Positions 16,116-25,020 of a stretch of 64,000 bases of DNA are shown here, in pieces. The translations under genes and the position numbers were made by a program. Below the pieces are notes generated by a model that saw only the letters and a program-made list of their open reading frames with translations, searched no databases and was not told the origin of the DNA. This stretch comes from an uncultured Pirellulaceae bacterium (lineage in GTDB: Bacteria > Planctomycetota > Planctomycetia > Pirellulales > Pirellulaceae). Position 1 is the stretch's first letter. Every line of letters starts with the position of its first letter. The stretch is from positions 1-64,000 of the forward strand of contig CALJOA010000002.1 of NCBI GenBank assembly GCA_937981585.1, written 5' to 3'.

Positions 16116-17078
16116 TTAAATGTTTTCGACGTGCCAGTGATCCAATTCCACCGGGTTAGGCCGACCAAAAATGTTGATCATCACGGTGATTCGGCCATTC
16201 CGCTCATCAACAGCGGAGACTTCACCCTCGTGATTCTGAAAGTAGCCTTCCTTGACTCGGACCCGGTCACCCAACTTGAATGGGATCGCAGTTTTGATGT
16301 TCTCATCATCCTCTTCTTCTTCGGGCTTGGATGTCGCGATAATCCGAGAGATCTCTTCCTCGGAAAGCGGGGCCGGAGTTCCAGCAGCGCCGGTGAAGTC
16401 ACCGATTCCAGATGTCTCTCGAACCAAAAACCACGAATCATCATTGATCGCCATATTCACAACGATGTAGCCAGGATATAGCTTTCGCTTGACGATCCGC
16501 TGCTTGCCGGCCTTATTAAACTCACGCACGTCTTCGGTTGGCACCAGGACCTCACCAAAGTAATGCTCCATCGCCTCGACCTTGACGCGACGTTTCAAGT
16601 TTTCACAAATTGAATTTTCCCGGTTCACCTGAACTTTCAGAATGTACCAGTTCATAGGGATGCCTTCGCCCGAGGCCACAGCCTCTTCGTCGACGAACTC
16701 CTCGATAGGAGAGGCACTGTCGTCTTCGTCACCCTCTTCTTCGTCGTCATCCTCAACCATATCGGCCGCCGAGAAACCGAACTCGTTGAGCTCCTCTTCA
16801 ATTTCCTCTTCGGATTCTCCCCCCGACTCTTCACCACCCGCCTCAGCCTCGACGCCAGCAGACTCGCCCTCAGGTTCAACTTCTGCTTCTGCGGTGGCTT
16901 CAACCCCGAGCGTTTCCTCAACAGCCTCTTCGCCCGTTGTTTCGACTACTTCTTCTGGCGCAGACCGAGCCTGGACCGCCGAATCATCGCCAGAGGCGAC
17001 CGCTTGCGACGGAGCTTCAATCGAATCAAGTTGCTCATCGGATGAAATCTCATCCGAAACCGCTTCGTCTTTCGACAT
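16116..17078 (-). CDS. nusG: Transcription factor NusG with acidic N-terminal extension
   Basis: Transcription elongation and termination factor bridging RNA polymerase to Rho or the ribosome. The protein is 320 aa against about 180 in most bacteria. Residues 142-320 are a normal NusG: the NGN domain starts MNWYILKVQVNRENSICENL and the KOW domain contains KLGDRVRVKEGYFQNHEGEV. Residues 1-141 are a Glu/Asp/Ala/Ser-rich low-complexity tail with almost no basic residues. An extra acidic patch (EEEEDDENIK) lies between NGN and KOW. ATG at 17078 is chosen because AGGTGG lies 5 nt upstream, overlapping the secE stop codon. A start at the internal Met142 would give a standard NusG, but continuous coding upstream argues against it. 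It is 8 nt from secE, so likely co-translated. Confidence 0.93.
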   Translation of the reverse strand: MSKDEAVSDEISSDEQLDSIEAPSQAVASGDDSAVQARSAPEEVVETTGEEAVEETLGVEATAEAEVEPEGESAGVEAEAGGEESGGESEEEIEEELNEFGFSAADMVEDDDEEEGDEDDSASPIEEFVDEEAVASGEGIPMNWYILKVQVNRENSICENLKRRVKVEAMEHYFGEVLVPTEDVREFNKAGKQRIVKRKLYPGYIVVNMAINDDSWFLVRETSGIGDFTGAAGTPAPLSEEEISRIIATSKPEEEEDDENIKTAIPFKLGDRVRVKEGYFQNHEGEVSAVDERNGRITVMINIFGRPNPVELDHWHVENI

Positions 17079-17086
17079 CAAACCAC

Positions 17087-17584
17087 CTAGGAAAACAAAC
17101 CAGAGAACCAAGCCCAAAGCGAATTACCATCGGAATACCTGATCCCGATCGCTTCGAAAATAAAGGTCCAAATCGCATCGAACAGAAACAGAAACGCAGC
17201 CATTGCGAAAATGACAAACATCACAACCTGGGACGCGTTCCACAATTCAGTTCTTGTTGGCCACGAAACCTTGTTCATCTCGGCTTCGACGGCAATCAAA
17301 AAATCTGCAAACACTGAGTAATTAACAACCCTTAGCGCCAGCCAAATCAACACCACCGCGATGGCGATCATCACCAACCAACCACCCTGGCCGAGCCCGG
17401 ATACCAATGAAGACCGCTTAATCTCCCAAGCCGTCAACAAGCCCAGCAAAGCAATCGTAAAAAACGACACCTGTCGCACGATCCGCCCCTGGTTTGGTTT
17501 ATACAAACCAAACTGGAACAGCTCCGAGAAAAAACCCCCGCGCTTTGTCTCGGGTTTCGGTTTTTGCTTTGCCAACGAACTCAT
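17087..17584 (-). CDS. secE: Preprotein translocase subunit SecE
   Basis: Essential membrane subunit of the SecYEG channel. It is 165 aa from the chosen ATG, which has AAAGG upstream. Three hydrophobic segments are visible at about residues 37-55, 68-87 and 118-145. The three-helix form resembles E. coli; most bacteria have only the last helix. The conserved cytoplasmic signature VEAEMNKVSWPTRTELW precedes the last helix. It lies between tRNA-Trp and nusG. An open frame extends upstream through the tRNA-Trp region but is not credible coding. Confidence 0.93.
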   Translation of the reverse strand: MSSLAKQKPKPETKRGGFFSELFQFGLYKPNQGRIVRQVSFFTIALLGLLTAWEIKRSSLVSGLGQGGWLVMIAIAVVLIWLALRVVNYSVFADFLIAVEAEMNKVSWPTRTELWNASQVVMFVIFAMAAFLFLFDAIWTFIFEAIGIRYSDGNSLWAWFSGLFS

Positions 17585-17662
17585 CACAAACCTTTCAAAC
17601 AGCAACCGAGGAAGCCATCCATGAAATCCACGCAACCGCGTCTCTTTTAACTGAGGCTCAAA

Positions 17663-17738
17663 TGGCAGGGGCGGAGGGACTTGAACCCGCAACCGCTGGT
17701 TTTGGAAACCAGTGCTCTACCGATTGAGCTACACCCCT
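17663..17738 (-). tRNA. tRNA-Trp (CCA)
   Basis: A complete cloverleaf on the minus strand with acceptor stem AGGGGTG/CGCCCCT, anticodon loop TTCCAAA (anticodon CCA) and T-loop GGTTCAAGTCC. The 3' CCA is encoded, unlike the other tRNAs in this window. It lies between tuf and secE, as in many bacteria. Confidence 0.97.
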
Positions 17739-17869
17739 CCGTTTGAAGAATCAAGAATTCGATCCAGCCCGCGACTCACACCCAACCAGCATTGCAATCA
17801 CACAAAGCCAGCGACCAGAGAAAGACCAAAGCAAACCCAGAACTCAACTCACCGCCATAAATTGCCGGA

Positions 17870-17900
17870 AAGCGTCGCACGGAAAGTCCGCACGACGCTT
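17870..17900 (-). other. RNA hairpin between tuf and tRNA-Trp
   Basis: On the minus strand a 14-bp stem (AAGCGTCGTGCGGA with TCCGTGCGACGCTT) closes a 3-nt loop; two central pairs are G-U wobbles. On the plus strand those positions would be C-A mismatches, so the structure favours the tuf transcript strand. It starts about 40 nt after the tuf stop. No T-tract follows; it may be a processing site or a weak terminator. Confidence 0.5.
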
Positions 17901-17941
17901 GCCTTATATTCTCACCAACCGAAAATTCGGCCCCAAGACAC

Positions 17942-19138
17942 CTAGTCAGTAATCTTGGTTACGACGCCCGAACCAACTGTTCGACCACCTTCTCGAATCG
18001 CGAAACGAACACCATCGTCGATCGCAATCGGCTTTTGCAGCTCAACCGAAATTTTGACGTTATCACCCGGCATGCACATCTCTGCACCTGTCAGATTCGC
18101 TGTACCCGTAACGTCCGTTGTGCGGAAGTAAAACTGAGGGCGATAGCCGCTGAAAAACGGGGTGTGCCGCCCACCCTCGTCTTTGCTCAAGCAGTAAATC
18201 TCCGCTTCAAACTTGGAGTGAGGCTTGATCGTCCCTGGCTTGGCAAGAACCTGACCACGCTGAATCTCTTCACGCTTGACACCGCGAAGAAGAATACCGA
18301 CGTTGTCGCCCGCACGCCCTGAATCGAGGATCTTGCGGAACATCTCAACACCGGTACAAGTGGTCATGCGAGGCTCAGCTTCGAGGCCGATGATCGCAAT
18401 TTCTTCGCCGGTCTTGATCACACCACGCTCGATTCGACCTGTCGCAACAGTACCACGACCTTCAATTGAAAAGACATCTTCGATCGCCATCAGGAATGGC
18501 TTTTCGTCTTCTCGCTTTGGCTCGGGGATGTATGCATCAATTGCGTCCATCAGCTCACCGATGCACTTATTCGAAGCTTCGTCAGCAGGGTTCTGAAGGG
18601 CCGGCAATGCGCTACCACGAACAATCGGAGCATTGTCGCCGTCAAAGTCGTACTTACTCAGAAGCTCACGGGCTTCCATCTCAACCAACTCAAGCAACTC
18701 TTCATCATCAACAAGATCACACTTATTGAGAAAGACAACCAACGCCGGAACATCAACCTGACGAGCAAGCAAAACGTGCTCTTTAGTCTGAGGCATTGGG
18801 CCATCGGCAGCCGAAACGACCAAGATCGCCCCATCCATCTGAGCCGCACCTGTAATCATGTTCTTGACAAAGTCAGCGTGACCAGGGCAGTCAATGTGAG
18901 CGTAGTGACGATTGTCCGTCTCATACTCAACGTGAGCAACCGCGATCGTCACTGTCTTAGTTTCATCACGAACCGTACCGCCCTTGGCGATATCAGAGTA
19001 ATTTTTAGCTTCAGCCAAGCCCTTGGCAGCCTGAACCGCAAGGATCGCTGCTGTTGTTGTTGTTTTACCATGGTCAATGTGTCCAATGGTGCCGACATTT
19101 ACGTGCGGTTTTGTCCGCTTAAATTCTTCCTTGGCCAT
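17942..19138 (-). CDS. tuf: Elongation factor Tu
   Basis: Delivers aminoacyl-tRNA to the ribosome as a GTP complex, 398 aa. GHIDHGKT (19-26), DCPGH (83-87) and NKCD are intact, as are domain II/III landmarks such as [13 protein letters not shown] and GRTVGSGVV. Switch I is atypical: where most EF-Tu have EEKARGITINTSHVEY, this protein has [16 protein letters not shown] (residues 58-72). The Thr that coordinates Mg in the GTP form appears kept, but the Arg-Gly pair is lost. I recall the same variant in Rhodopirellula, so it may be a clade trait. The gene lies downstream of four tRNAs, the tufB arrangement. Confidence 0.97.
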   Translation of the reverse strand: MAKEEFKRTKPHVNVGTIGHIDHGKTTTTAAILAVQAAKGLAEAKNYSDIAKGGTVRDETKTVTIAVAHVEYETDNRHYAHIDCPGHADFVKNMITGAAQMDGAILVVSAADGPMPQTKEHVLLARQVDVPALVVFLNKCDLVDDEELLELVEMEARELLSKYDFDGDNAPIVRGSALPALQNPADEASNKCIGELMDAIDAYIPEPKREDEKPFLMAIEDVFSIEGRGTVATGRIERGVIKTGEEIAIIGLEAEPRMTTCTGVEMFRKILDSGRAGDNVGILLRGVKREEIQRGQVLAKPGTIKPHSKFEAEIYCLSKDEGGRHTPFFSGYRPQFYFRTTDVTGTANLTGAEMCMPGDNVKISVELQKPIAIDDGVRFAIREGGRTVGSGVVTKITD

Positions 19139-19266
19139 ACCTTCTTATTACCTGTCTCTATTAATTAACAACCAAGTTAAACACTCGACCGCGAAGCCAC
19201 GTCAAAGGGACGCCTGAAGAAACCCCAAGCAAACTTTCAACACAAAATCTAAGCCGACACAATCAG

Positions 19267-19338
<72 letters not shown>

Positions 19339-19371
19339 AAAAGCTCAAATCCATCACCATTTCTTTCAATG

Positions 19372-19442
19372 AGCGGGTGAAGGGAATCGAACCCTCACAA
19401 TCAGCTTGGAAGGCTGGAGCTCTGCCATTGAGCTACACCCGC
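19372..19442 (-). tRNA. tRNA-Gly (TCC)
   Basis: Acceptor stem GCGGGTG/CACCCGC; the anticodon loop CTTCCAA gives anticodon TCC, and the T-arm is GAGGGTTCGATTCCCTT. No encoded CCA. It corresponds to glyT in the E. coli thrU-tyrU-glyT-thrT-tufB cluster. Confidence 0.96.
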
Positions 19443-19517
19443 AGATCATGACGAACAGCCCCACAGCAATGGGACGGCTTGCCACAACTAGTTGACCCGT
19501 TAATGTAGCAACTTACG

Positions 19518-19592
19518 GGAAAACCCCAATGACAACTGACAAAAAAAGTCCAAAAACCGGGGACATTTTTCAAGTAAGTTGTCAGGTTTTCC
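19518..19592. repeat. Long-loop inverted repeat between tRNA-Gly and tRNA-Tyr
   Basis: Left arm GGAAAACC (19518-19525) then TGACAAC (19530-19536) mirrors GTTGTCA (19578-19584) plus GGTTTTCC (19585-19592). The 41-nt loop contains a run of A and a CCGGGG block. It is the longest spacer in the tRNA cluster (about 240 nt). It may be an RNA processing element or the trace of a small inserted element. Confidence 0.4.
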
Positions 19593-19683
19593 AATCCAAA
19601 TCTGACAAATTGAGGATTTTGCCCTGAACCTCGTTCAAAGCTCCCTGATTTACCAGTTTGGACTCAGATCTTCAGACAAGAAG

Positions 19684-19765
19684 TGGGGGGAGCAGGATTC
19701 GAACCTGCGAAGGCAGAGCCAACAGATTTACAGTCTGTCCCGTTTGACCGCTTCGGTACCCCCCC
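19684..19765 (-). tRNA. tRNA-Tyr (GTA)
   Basis: A class II tRNA of 82 nt with a long variable arm. The anticodon loop CTGTAAA gives anticodon GTA. The acceptor 5' strand is seven G residues pairing with TCCCCCC, with one G-U. No encoded CCA. Confidence 0.96.
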
Positions 19766-19816
19766 AACTCGTTGTTCGCTCTTGCTAATTGCTTTTGCTG
19801 CTACAACAACCTCAAA

Positions 19817-19889
19817 AGCCGGCGGAGGGACTTGAACCCACGACCTGCTGTTTACAAAACAGCTGCTCTGCCAACTGAGCTACGCCGGC
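19817..19889 (-). tRNA. tRNA-Thr (TGT)
   Basis: Acceptor stem GCCGGCG/CGCCGGC; the anticodon loop TTTGTAA gives anticodon TGT, and the T-arm is GTGGGTTCAAGTCCCTC. No encoded CCA. It is the first tRNA of the tuf cluster and lies directly downstream of a good promoter match. Confidence 0.96.
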
Positions 19890-19908
19890 ATCCGAGTTGG
19901 ATCGGATA

Positions 19909-19936
19909 AATATATCGAAAACCCGTTCTCTGACAA
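19909..19936 (-). promoter_or_regulatory. Putative promoter of the tRNA-tuf operon
   Basis: On the minus strand TTGTCA (19931-19936), a 16-nt spacer and TATATT (19909-19914) place a start near 19902, about 13 nt before tRNA-Thr. It is a close match to the housekeeping consensus. The remaining 19937-20164 region has no gene. Confidence 0.6.
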
Positions 19937-20164
19937 TACGAATTGAGGGGATTGGGGCCAAACGGTTCACGTAATTCTTACGTTGTTCGGCAACTTGGGC
20001 ATCGCAGTTTAGTGTTTTAATCTAGGAATAACGCTATCGGTCGGCAAAAGCTGCCAAATATCGACTGAGTGGTTCGGTGGAGCGTTGCTTAAAGTTTATT
20101 GCAACAGCTTTTGAACACCATAAAAACTCGACTGGGTCTATTGGTCGGTCGAACCTTCGAATAC

Positions 20165-20195
20165 GAAAAAAGCCAGCTGGGATTAACCAGCTGGC
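20165..20195 (-). terminator. Intrinsic terminator of the HTH-sigma gene
   Basis: On the minus strand a perfect 9-bp stem GCCAGCTGG/CCAGCTGGC with a 6-nt loop is followed by TTTTTT. It lies about 28 nt past the stop codon of the upstream sigma-factor gene and insulates it from the tRNA-tuf promoter. Confidence 0.88.
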
Positions 20196-20222
20196 CTAGA
20201 GTGCTCGGTGTGGCGGCATCAA

Positions 20223-21917
20223 TCAGTTGACTTCTGATTCCAACATGCCTTCTGGTAAGTCAATATTGTCTTCGCGAGCCGCGATTCTCAGCTTGTTGAG
20301 AGCACGAGCTTCGATCTGGCGAATACGCTCTTTGGTTACGCCCAGTTGCTCGCCGACTTGTTTCAAAGTCTGTGGCTCCTGGCTGTAATCCAGACCGAAC
20401 CGGCTAATGATGATTCGCTGCTCACGGTCATCGAGGGCGCCAAGGATGTGGCTGACCTGTTTCTCGCGACGCTGCTGCTCTGATTCCAGATGCAAGCGAT
20501 CGGTCCGCTCGTCCGCGTAAGCCAGGAAGACTTCTTCCGAGGTTGGCCGGAATCGGTCTCGCTGCCGGTACTCGCCAGGGATGGTGCGAGCAAAGTTCTT
20601 CATGATCGCCCAGCTGGCGTAAGTGCTGAACTTATTTCCACGCGAGTAGTCGAACTTTTCAACCGCACGAATCAGGGACATGTTTCCGTCACTGACAAGC
20701 TGGAAAAAGTCATCGCTCGAGTTGACGTGGCGTTTGGCAATCGAAACCACCAATCGCAAGTTCGCCTGAACGATGCGGTTCTTGATCTTCACGGCTTGCT
20801 CGTAAAGCGTTTCAATCTTGTCCATTTCGGACGACCGAGCGCGGGCAGGATCAAGCCGATCACGCAAGCGACTGGCTTGGTGCTTGAGGAAGTTGTACTT
20901 CCGGAACAGGTATTGCTCTTGTTCACGGTTAAGCAGTGCCACTTCATACAGCGACGCCAGGTATCGCGGCAGTCCGGCCGGAGGCTTGGTTCGTCGACCA
21001 GGCTTCTCGAGAACCGGCATCGACGAATGGACAATCTTCTTTTCGGCAGACTTGCGATGAAATTCTTCGTTGTCCATAAAGTCCAATGGCAAATCCATAA
21101 TCAAATTCGCCCGAACCTCGTTGATCACCCGATAGACAGTTGTCTTGGTCCGGCAATAACGTTTGGCGATTGATTCGGCAGTTTTGCCCGCGACAAAATC
21201 CGCATAGATCCGTTCCTTCATCTCGAGATTCAGTGGTCCGGTTTGATCCGGGAACACTGCGATTGTCGGATTGTCTTTGTCGTGCTGTTTGATTGTATAG
21301 CGGATCGTCTCGACGCTACGGCTCATGTGCTTGGCAATTCGACGAGTCACTTCCGCCGGGCAACCACCGACTTTGGCGAGGCGCCTCGCCCGTTCGATGA
21401 TTTCCTGTTTGTCTTCCTTGGTAAGCTGGCTGAACCGCTCGCCTCGCTCGACTTTATCGCGATTGGTCTTGGAAAAGTTATCAACACTGGAGTGAAGGAA
21501 GCCAACTCGTTTGCGGCCACCACCGAAGATGAACTTGCGGCTGACCAGCCCTTGCTGTCGCCATCGCGAAATCGTCTTGGTCGACACGTTGAACCTCTTG
21601 GCAAGGTCATCAACGGAATATACAGGTTGACCGAATTCACTGGCGCTAACGCTGGCCGACTCGGAAAGGTCTTCAATAAAGGAGTGCAGGTCTGAGCGCA
21701 GATTCTCACCACTGACCTTTACGATCGGCGCGTTCTCTGGTCTGAAACCGGTGATGCGGAAGCATACGAACTCGAAGTTGTAGTCCCGATCAATTTGAAT
21801 TTCGCGAAGTAGCTTTTCCGCGCAATCAACCTGCTCAATTTTTTTGTCTCGTGGTGCAAACCTGACCTGCTGATCTCTCAGCCCTCGGATCGAATCACAT
21901 TTGTAATCGGTGTGCAT
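20223..21917 (-). CDS. Sigma-70 family factor with N-terminal HTH array
   Basis: Alternative sigma factor, 564 aa from ATG 21917, which has GAGAGAAAG upstream; a TTG at 21965 is less likely. Region 2 lies at about residues 382-448 ([18 protein letters not shown]...FDYSRGNKFSTYASWAI). Region 4 lies at about 492-546 and carries the signature [18 protein letters not shown] normal region 3 is not evident between them. Residues 1-320 are unusual: an excisionase/MerR-like HTH at about 100-144 (YSVDDLAKRFNVSTKTISRW), a second helical HTH at about 172-212 and a third at about 233-272 (ESIAKRYCRTKTTVYRVI). This suggests a sigma factor that also contacts DNA upstream of the core promoter. Targets are unknown. 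Monocistronic, with its own terminator. Confidence 0.9.
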   Translation of the reverse strand: MHTDYKCDSIRGLRDQQVRFAPRDKKIEQVDCAEKLLREIQIDRDYNFEFVCFRITGFRPENAPIVKVSGENLRSDLHSFIEDLSESASVSASEFGQPVYSVDDLAKRFNVSTKTISRWRQQGLVSRKFIFGGGRKRVGFLHSSVDNFSKTNRDKVERGERFSQLTKEDKQEIIERARRLAKVGGCPAEVTRRIAKHMSRSVETIRYTIKQHDKDNPTIAVFPDQTGPLNLEMKERIYADFVAGKTAESIAKRYCRTKTTVYRVINEVRANLIMDLPLDFMDNEEFHRKSAEKKIVHSSMPVLEKPGRRTKPPAGLPRYLASLYEVALLNREQEQYLFRKYNFLKHQASRLRDRLDPARARSSEMDKIETLYEQAVKIKNRIVQANLRLVVSIAKRHVNSSDDFFQLVSDGNMSLIRAVEKFDYSRGNKFSTYASWAIMKNFARTIPGEYRQRDRFRPTSEEVFLAYADERTDRLHLESEQQRREKQVSHILGALDDREQRIIISRFGLDYSQEPQTLKQVGEQLGVTKERIRQIEARALNKLRIAAREDNIDLPEGMLESEVN

Positions 21918-22449
21918 ATCAGCTTTCTCTCTACCTGGCTTTGCTGGTGGCTTAACCAGGTTCAAACTCGAACGATCTTCCTGATCACAATAACCGATAG
22001 AACTTCAATGTTCACACGGTACTAAATACGACAAAACCAAACTCACAGTTCATCGAAGTTTACTTGCGTCGATCTAGCGACATCAGTTGGCTGCCTTTTG
22101 GACTTCGTGACAAAATTCACGAAGGCCCCCTTTGGCTCGCTAGCATCGCAAGCGCTATTTTGCGACTGCGACACAACTCAAAGACACTGCAAAAGGTGTT
22201 CCAAGTTCGCGCCAAAGTGTCCGATTATTCGGCAGCACAAGGTTTTTTGGCTTCCAACTGCTGTTCTGAGGGTTTTTGGAAGCGGAGCCCCGATGACGCA
22301 ATGGCATGGGAAAAATTGCGGTTCGAGACGAGTTTGTTCGATTTGAGACGACTTCTGGTCGATTTTTGACCAAACGGGCGTCGTTATTGAGCGCCCTTAA
22401 AAAATCGACATGGTAATGACTGACCCGACTCCTGGTTTCTGGATCCAAA
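21918..22449. other. 530-nt divergent intergenic region
   Basis: It separates the minus-strand HTH-sigma gene from the plus-strand secreted-protein gene. Two short overlapping ORFs on opposite strands show no conserved motif and no ribosome binding site, so I do not call them. It probably holds both promoters. Confidence 0.5.
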
Positions 22450-23940
22450 ATGCTCAACAGCTTCTCACTTATGACTGGAATTCGATCGTTTCTTTCCCTG
22501 GCATTTGCAGTCGGAATTTTGCTTTGTAGCGCCGGTCAAGCGAACGCTCAGGAGAAGTTTGATTTAAAGGTTGAGCTTCCAACCAACAAGCATTATCGAA
22601 TTTCATCGGTCTACGAACACATCGGCAGGGTGCTCGTCATTACAGATTCAGCGGAGTCAAAAGACACCAAACAGAACGTAAAGAAACTGGAGATCAAGCC
22701 GTTGAAGCTTGCCGTCGAAGCCAAGATGACTTATGTCCAGCGAACGATGAGCAAGGTTCAGGCGGTTCGTTACTTTGAAAACGCCTCTGCAAAAATCAAG
22801 CTTGACAAAGGAGTTTCCAACCCACGATTGACCGAAAACAATCGGCTGGTTGTCGCTCGATCCAAGACCAAAGAAAAAGGAAACCAGGAAGTCGAAATGG
22901 CTTCGGTTAAAGACACGCTTCAGCAAACTGAACTGGATCTGATTCAGAATCCCGCCGACCCAATGACGTTGGCGTCGCTGTTGAATAAGGAAGGCGTCAA
23001 ACAAGGCGATTCCTGGAAACCGTCGAAAATCACTCTGGCCAAGTTTCTCAATGTCAACGAAATCATCGAATCAGATGTAAAGGTGCTTCTCAAAAAGGTT
23101 GACGACAAAAGCGCCCGCGTGTTTGTGATGGGTGATGTTGTCGCTGATGTTGATGACGTTTCGACCGAGATTCAGGTCAGCGGAGTCGCAGTTATCGACC
23201 GGACAACCAACATGTTGTCTTCTTTCAAAGTCGCGCTCAGCGAAAACAAAAAGCCCGGACAGATTTCTCCTGGCTTTCAGGGCGATACCAAGATCGACCT
23301 GCGGTTCTCACCGACCGACAGTATCAAAGCCCTGTCTAACGAGACATTGGCGGCCTATGTGAAGGGTGGGAAAATTCGCCAACGACTGAAATGGGTTTCT
23401 CGACTGGGATTTTGCCAACTGATCTATGAGCCGCGTTGGCGAATGATCACCGAAGAGCAGGAAGCAGCCCTGCTGCGATTCATCGATGACAAAGAGCTTA
23501 TTGCCCAGTGTAATGTTGTTTTGCTTCCCCGGCGGGCGGCCAACAAACCACTGACCCTCGACCTCTACAAGCGTGAGATTTCCAAGATCGTTGACAAGGA
23601 CAAAAACGCCAAGCTCGTCACAGCTGACAGTACGCGATTGCCAACCGGAGAAACCAGTATGCGAGTTGTCGTGTCCGGGATCGAAGGCGGCGTGCCGGTT
23701 CAGTGGTTCTACTACAACGTGGCGTCACCCGATGGACGGCAAATTGCGTTCGTGTTCACGCTTGAAAGCAAAGTTTCAAATCGAGCGGCCACCATTGCCA
23801 AGCAGTTGGTCAGTGAGTTCCAGTTCAAGGATCCACCCCGAAGAGTGGCTGCCAAGCGAAACACCACTGCGAAAAAAACTTCCTCCACGAAATCACGTCG
23901 TGCGAGATCATCAAAATCCTCGTCACAACCGAAACGCTAA
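22450..23940 (+). CDS. Secreted protein of unknown function
   Basis: No family recognised. It is 496 aa. A signal peptide is visible (basic MTGIRSF, then LSLAFAVGILLCSAG, cleavage near QANAQE). The middle is mixed alpha/beta without repeats or Cys motifs. The last about 35 residues are Lys/Arg/Ser/Thr-rich (KKTSSTKSRRARSSKSSS), a basic tail that could bind nucleic acid or wall polymer. ATG 22450 is used; ATG 22471 would also give a good signal peptide. It is followed by a strong terminator and stands alone. Confidence 0.8.
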   Translation: MLNSFSLMTGIRSFLSLAFAVGILLCSAGQANAQEKFDLKVELPTNKHYRISSVYEHIGRVLVITDSAESKDTKQNVKKLEIKPLKLAVEAKMTYVQRTMSKVQAVRYFENASAKIKLDKGVSNPRLTENNRLVVARSKTKEKGNQEVEMASVKDTLQQTELDLIQNPADPMTLASLLNKEGVKQGDSWKPSKITLAKFLNVNEIIESDVKVLLKKVDDKSARVFVMGDVVADVDDVSTEIQVSGVAVIDRTTNMLSSFKVALSENKKPGQISPGFQGDTKIDLRFSPTDSIKALSNETLAAYVKGGKIRQRLKWVSRLGFCQLIYEPRWRMITEEQEAALLRFIDDKELIAQCNVVLLPRRAANKPLTLDLYKREISKIVDKDKNAKLVTADSTRLPTGETSMRVVVSGIEGGVPVQWFYYNVASPDGRQIAFVFTLESKVSNRAATIAKQLVSEFQFKDPPRRVAAKRNTTAKKTSSTKSRRARSSKSSSQPKR

Positions 23941-23966
23941 TCTTGGCTTGCATTTTCAATTGCTGC

Positions 23967-24004
23967 AAAACCACTTGGTTATTTTGCCAAGTGGTTTTCT
24001 TTTT
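23967..24004 (+). terminator. Intrinsic terminator
   Basis: A 12-bp stem AAAACCACTTGG/CCAAGTGGTTTT with an 8-nt loop is followed by CTTTTT, 26 nt after the upstream stop codon. The A-rich 5' side would also make it work partly in reverse. Confidence 0.85.
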
Positions 24005-24103
24005 GCATGATGGCTTTTCCCGACAGTTTTACCTACCACTTGAGCGGGATTTGCAAGCCCGTTAGGTTGAAGCGACGACAATTTCTAACCCTAGGCCCAA
24101 ACC

Positions 24104-24928
24104 ATGCTTGACTTGTTCGACAAAATCCAAGAGTCCGTTGAGTACATCAAAAAGCAGTGGCCCGAAACGCCTCACGCTGGAATCATTCTCGGTACCGGCT
24201 TGGGGCCGCTGGTTGAAAAGATCGATGTCGCGGCTTCGATTGACTACGGCGATATTCCGAACTTTCCAAAATCAACGGCGCTCTCTCACAAAGGACGGCT
24301 GGTTTGCGGAACCCTTGAGGGTCTTCCCGTTGTGGCGATGGAAGGCCGAATTCACATGTACGAGGGCTACCCGCTCAAAGATATCACGCTGCCGATTCGG
24401 GTAATGAAAGCCATGGGGGCCGATCTGCTGGTCTGCTCCAATGCGGTTGGAGGGCTCAACCCGTACTACCAAAAGGGCGACATCATGTTGATCGAAGACC
24501 AGATCAACCTGATGGGTGACAATCCTCTAATCGGCGTCAATGACGATCGCCTTGGACCTCGGTTTCCCGATATGTGTGAACCGTATTGCCACAAATTGAT
24601 CGATCGGGCACTGCGAATCGCGCGGGCTCAGGACATCGTCGCCCACAAGGGCGTGTTGGTTGCTGTCGCAGGTCCCAACCTCGAAACAAGAGCAGAGTAT
24701 CGTTTCTTGCGCATGATCGGCTCAGACGTCGTCGGAATGTCGACGATCCCCGAAGTCATCGTTGCGGTTCACTCGTCAATGCGAGTCGTTGGGTTCTCGG
24801 TCGTTACAGACATGTGTCTTGCCGATGCGCTCGAACCGGCTGACGCCCACGAGATCGTCAAAGTCGCCAACGAGGCTGAGCCGAAACTTACCAAGCTGGT
24901 GATGGGCGTTTTGTCAGAAGAAAAATAG
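24104..24928 (+). CDS. Purine nucleoside phosphorylase, Asp-variant
   Basis: Trimeric (family 2) purine nucleoside phosphorylase: nucleoside plus phosphate to base plus ribose-1-phosphate. It is 274 aa. The phosphate loop GTGLG (30-34), the MEGRIHMYEGY block (79-89), GPNLETRAEYRFLR (190-203, base-contacting Glu194) and GMSTIPEV (211-218) are intact. The residue aligning with human Asn243 is Asp236 (SVVTD). In human PNP the N243D change broadens use to adenosine, and MTA phosphorylases also have Asp there, so this enzyme may accept 6-aminopurines. The paralogue at 26145 keeps Asn. It precedes the P460-like lipoprotein gene by 92 nt. Confidence 0.92.
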   Translation: MLDLFDKIQESVEYIKKQWPETPHAGIILGTGLGPLVEKIDVAASIDYGDIPNFPKSTALSHKGRLVCGTLEGLPVVAMEGRIHMYEGYPLKDITLPIRVMKAMGADLLVCSNAVGGLNPYYQKGDIMLIEDQINLMGDNPLIGVNDDRLGPRFPDMCEPYCHKLIDRALRIARAQDIVAHKGVLVAVAGPNLETRAEYRFLRMIGSDVVGMSTIPEVIVAVHSSMRVVGFSVVTDMCLADALEPADAHEIVKVANEAEPKLTKLVMGVLSEEK

Positions 24929-25020
24929 CCAAGTTCAGTTGAAACGAACGAAGGTCGAGGCTAACCAGTCCGAGCGGACCAACGTCGAGCGGGGACTTGT
25001 GCAATTGATGGAGAAAGAAA

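Noticed and set aside
22064-22457. Overlapping short ORFs on both strands between the sigma and secreted-protein genes
   Set aside because: No start signals, no motifs, mutually overlapping; more likely promoter DNA.
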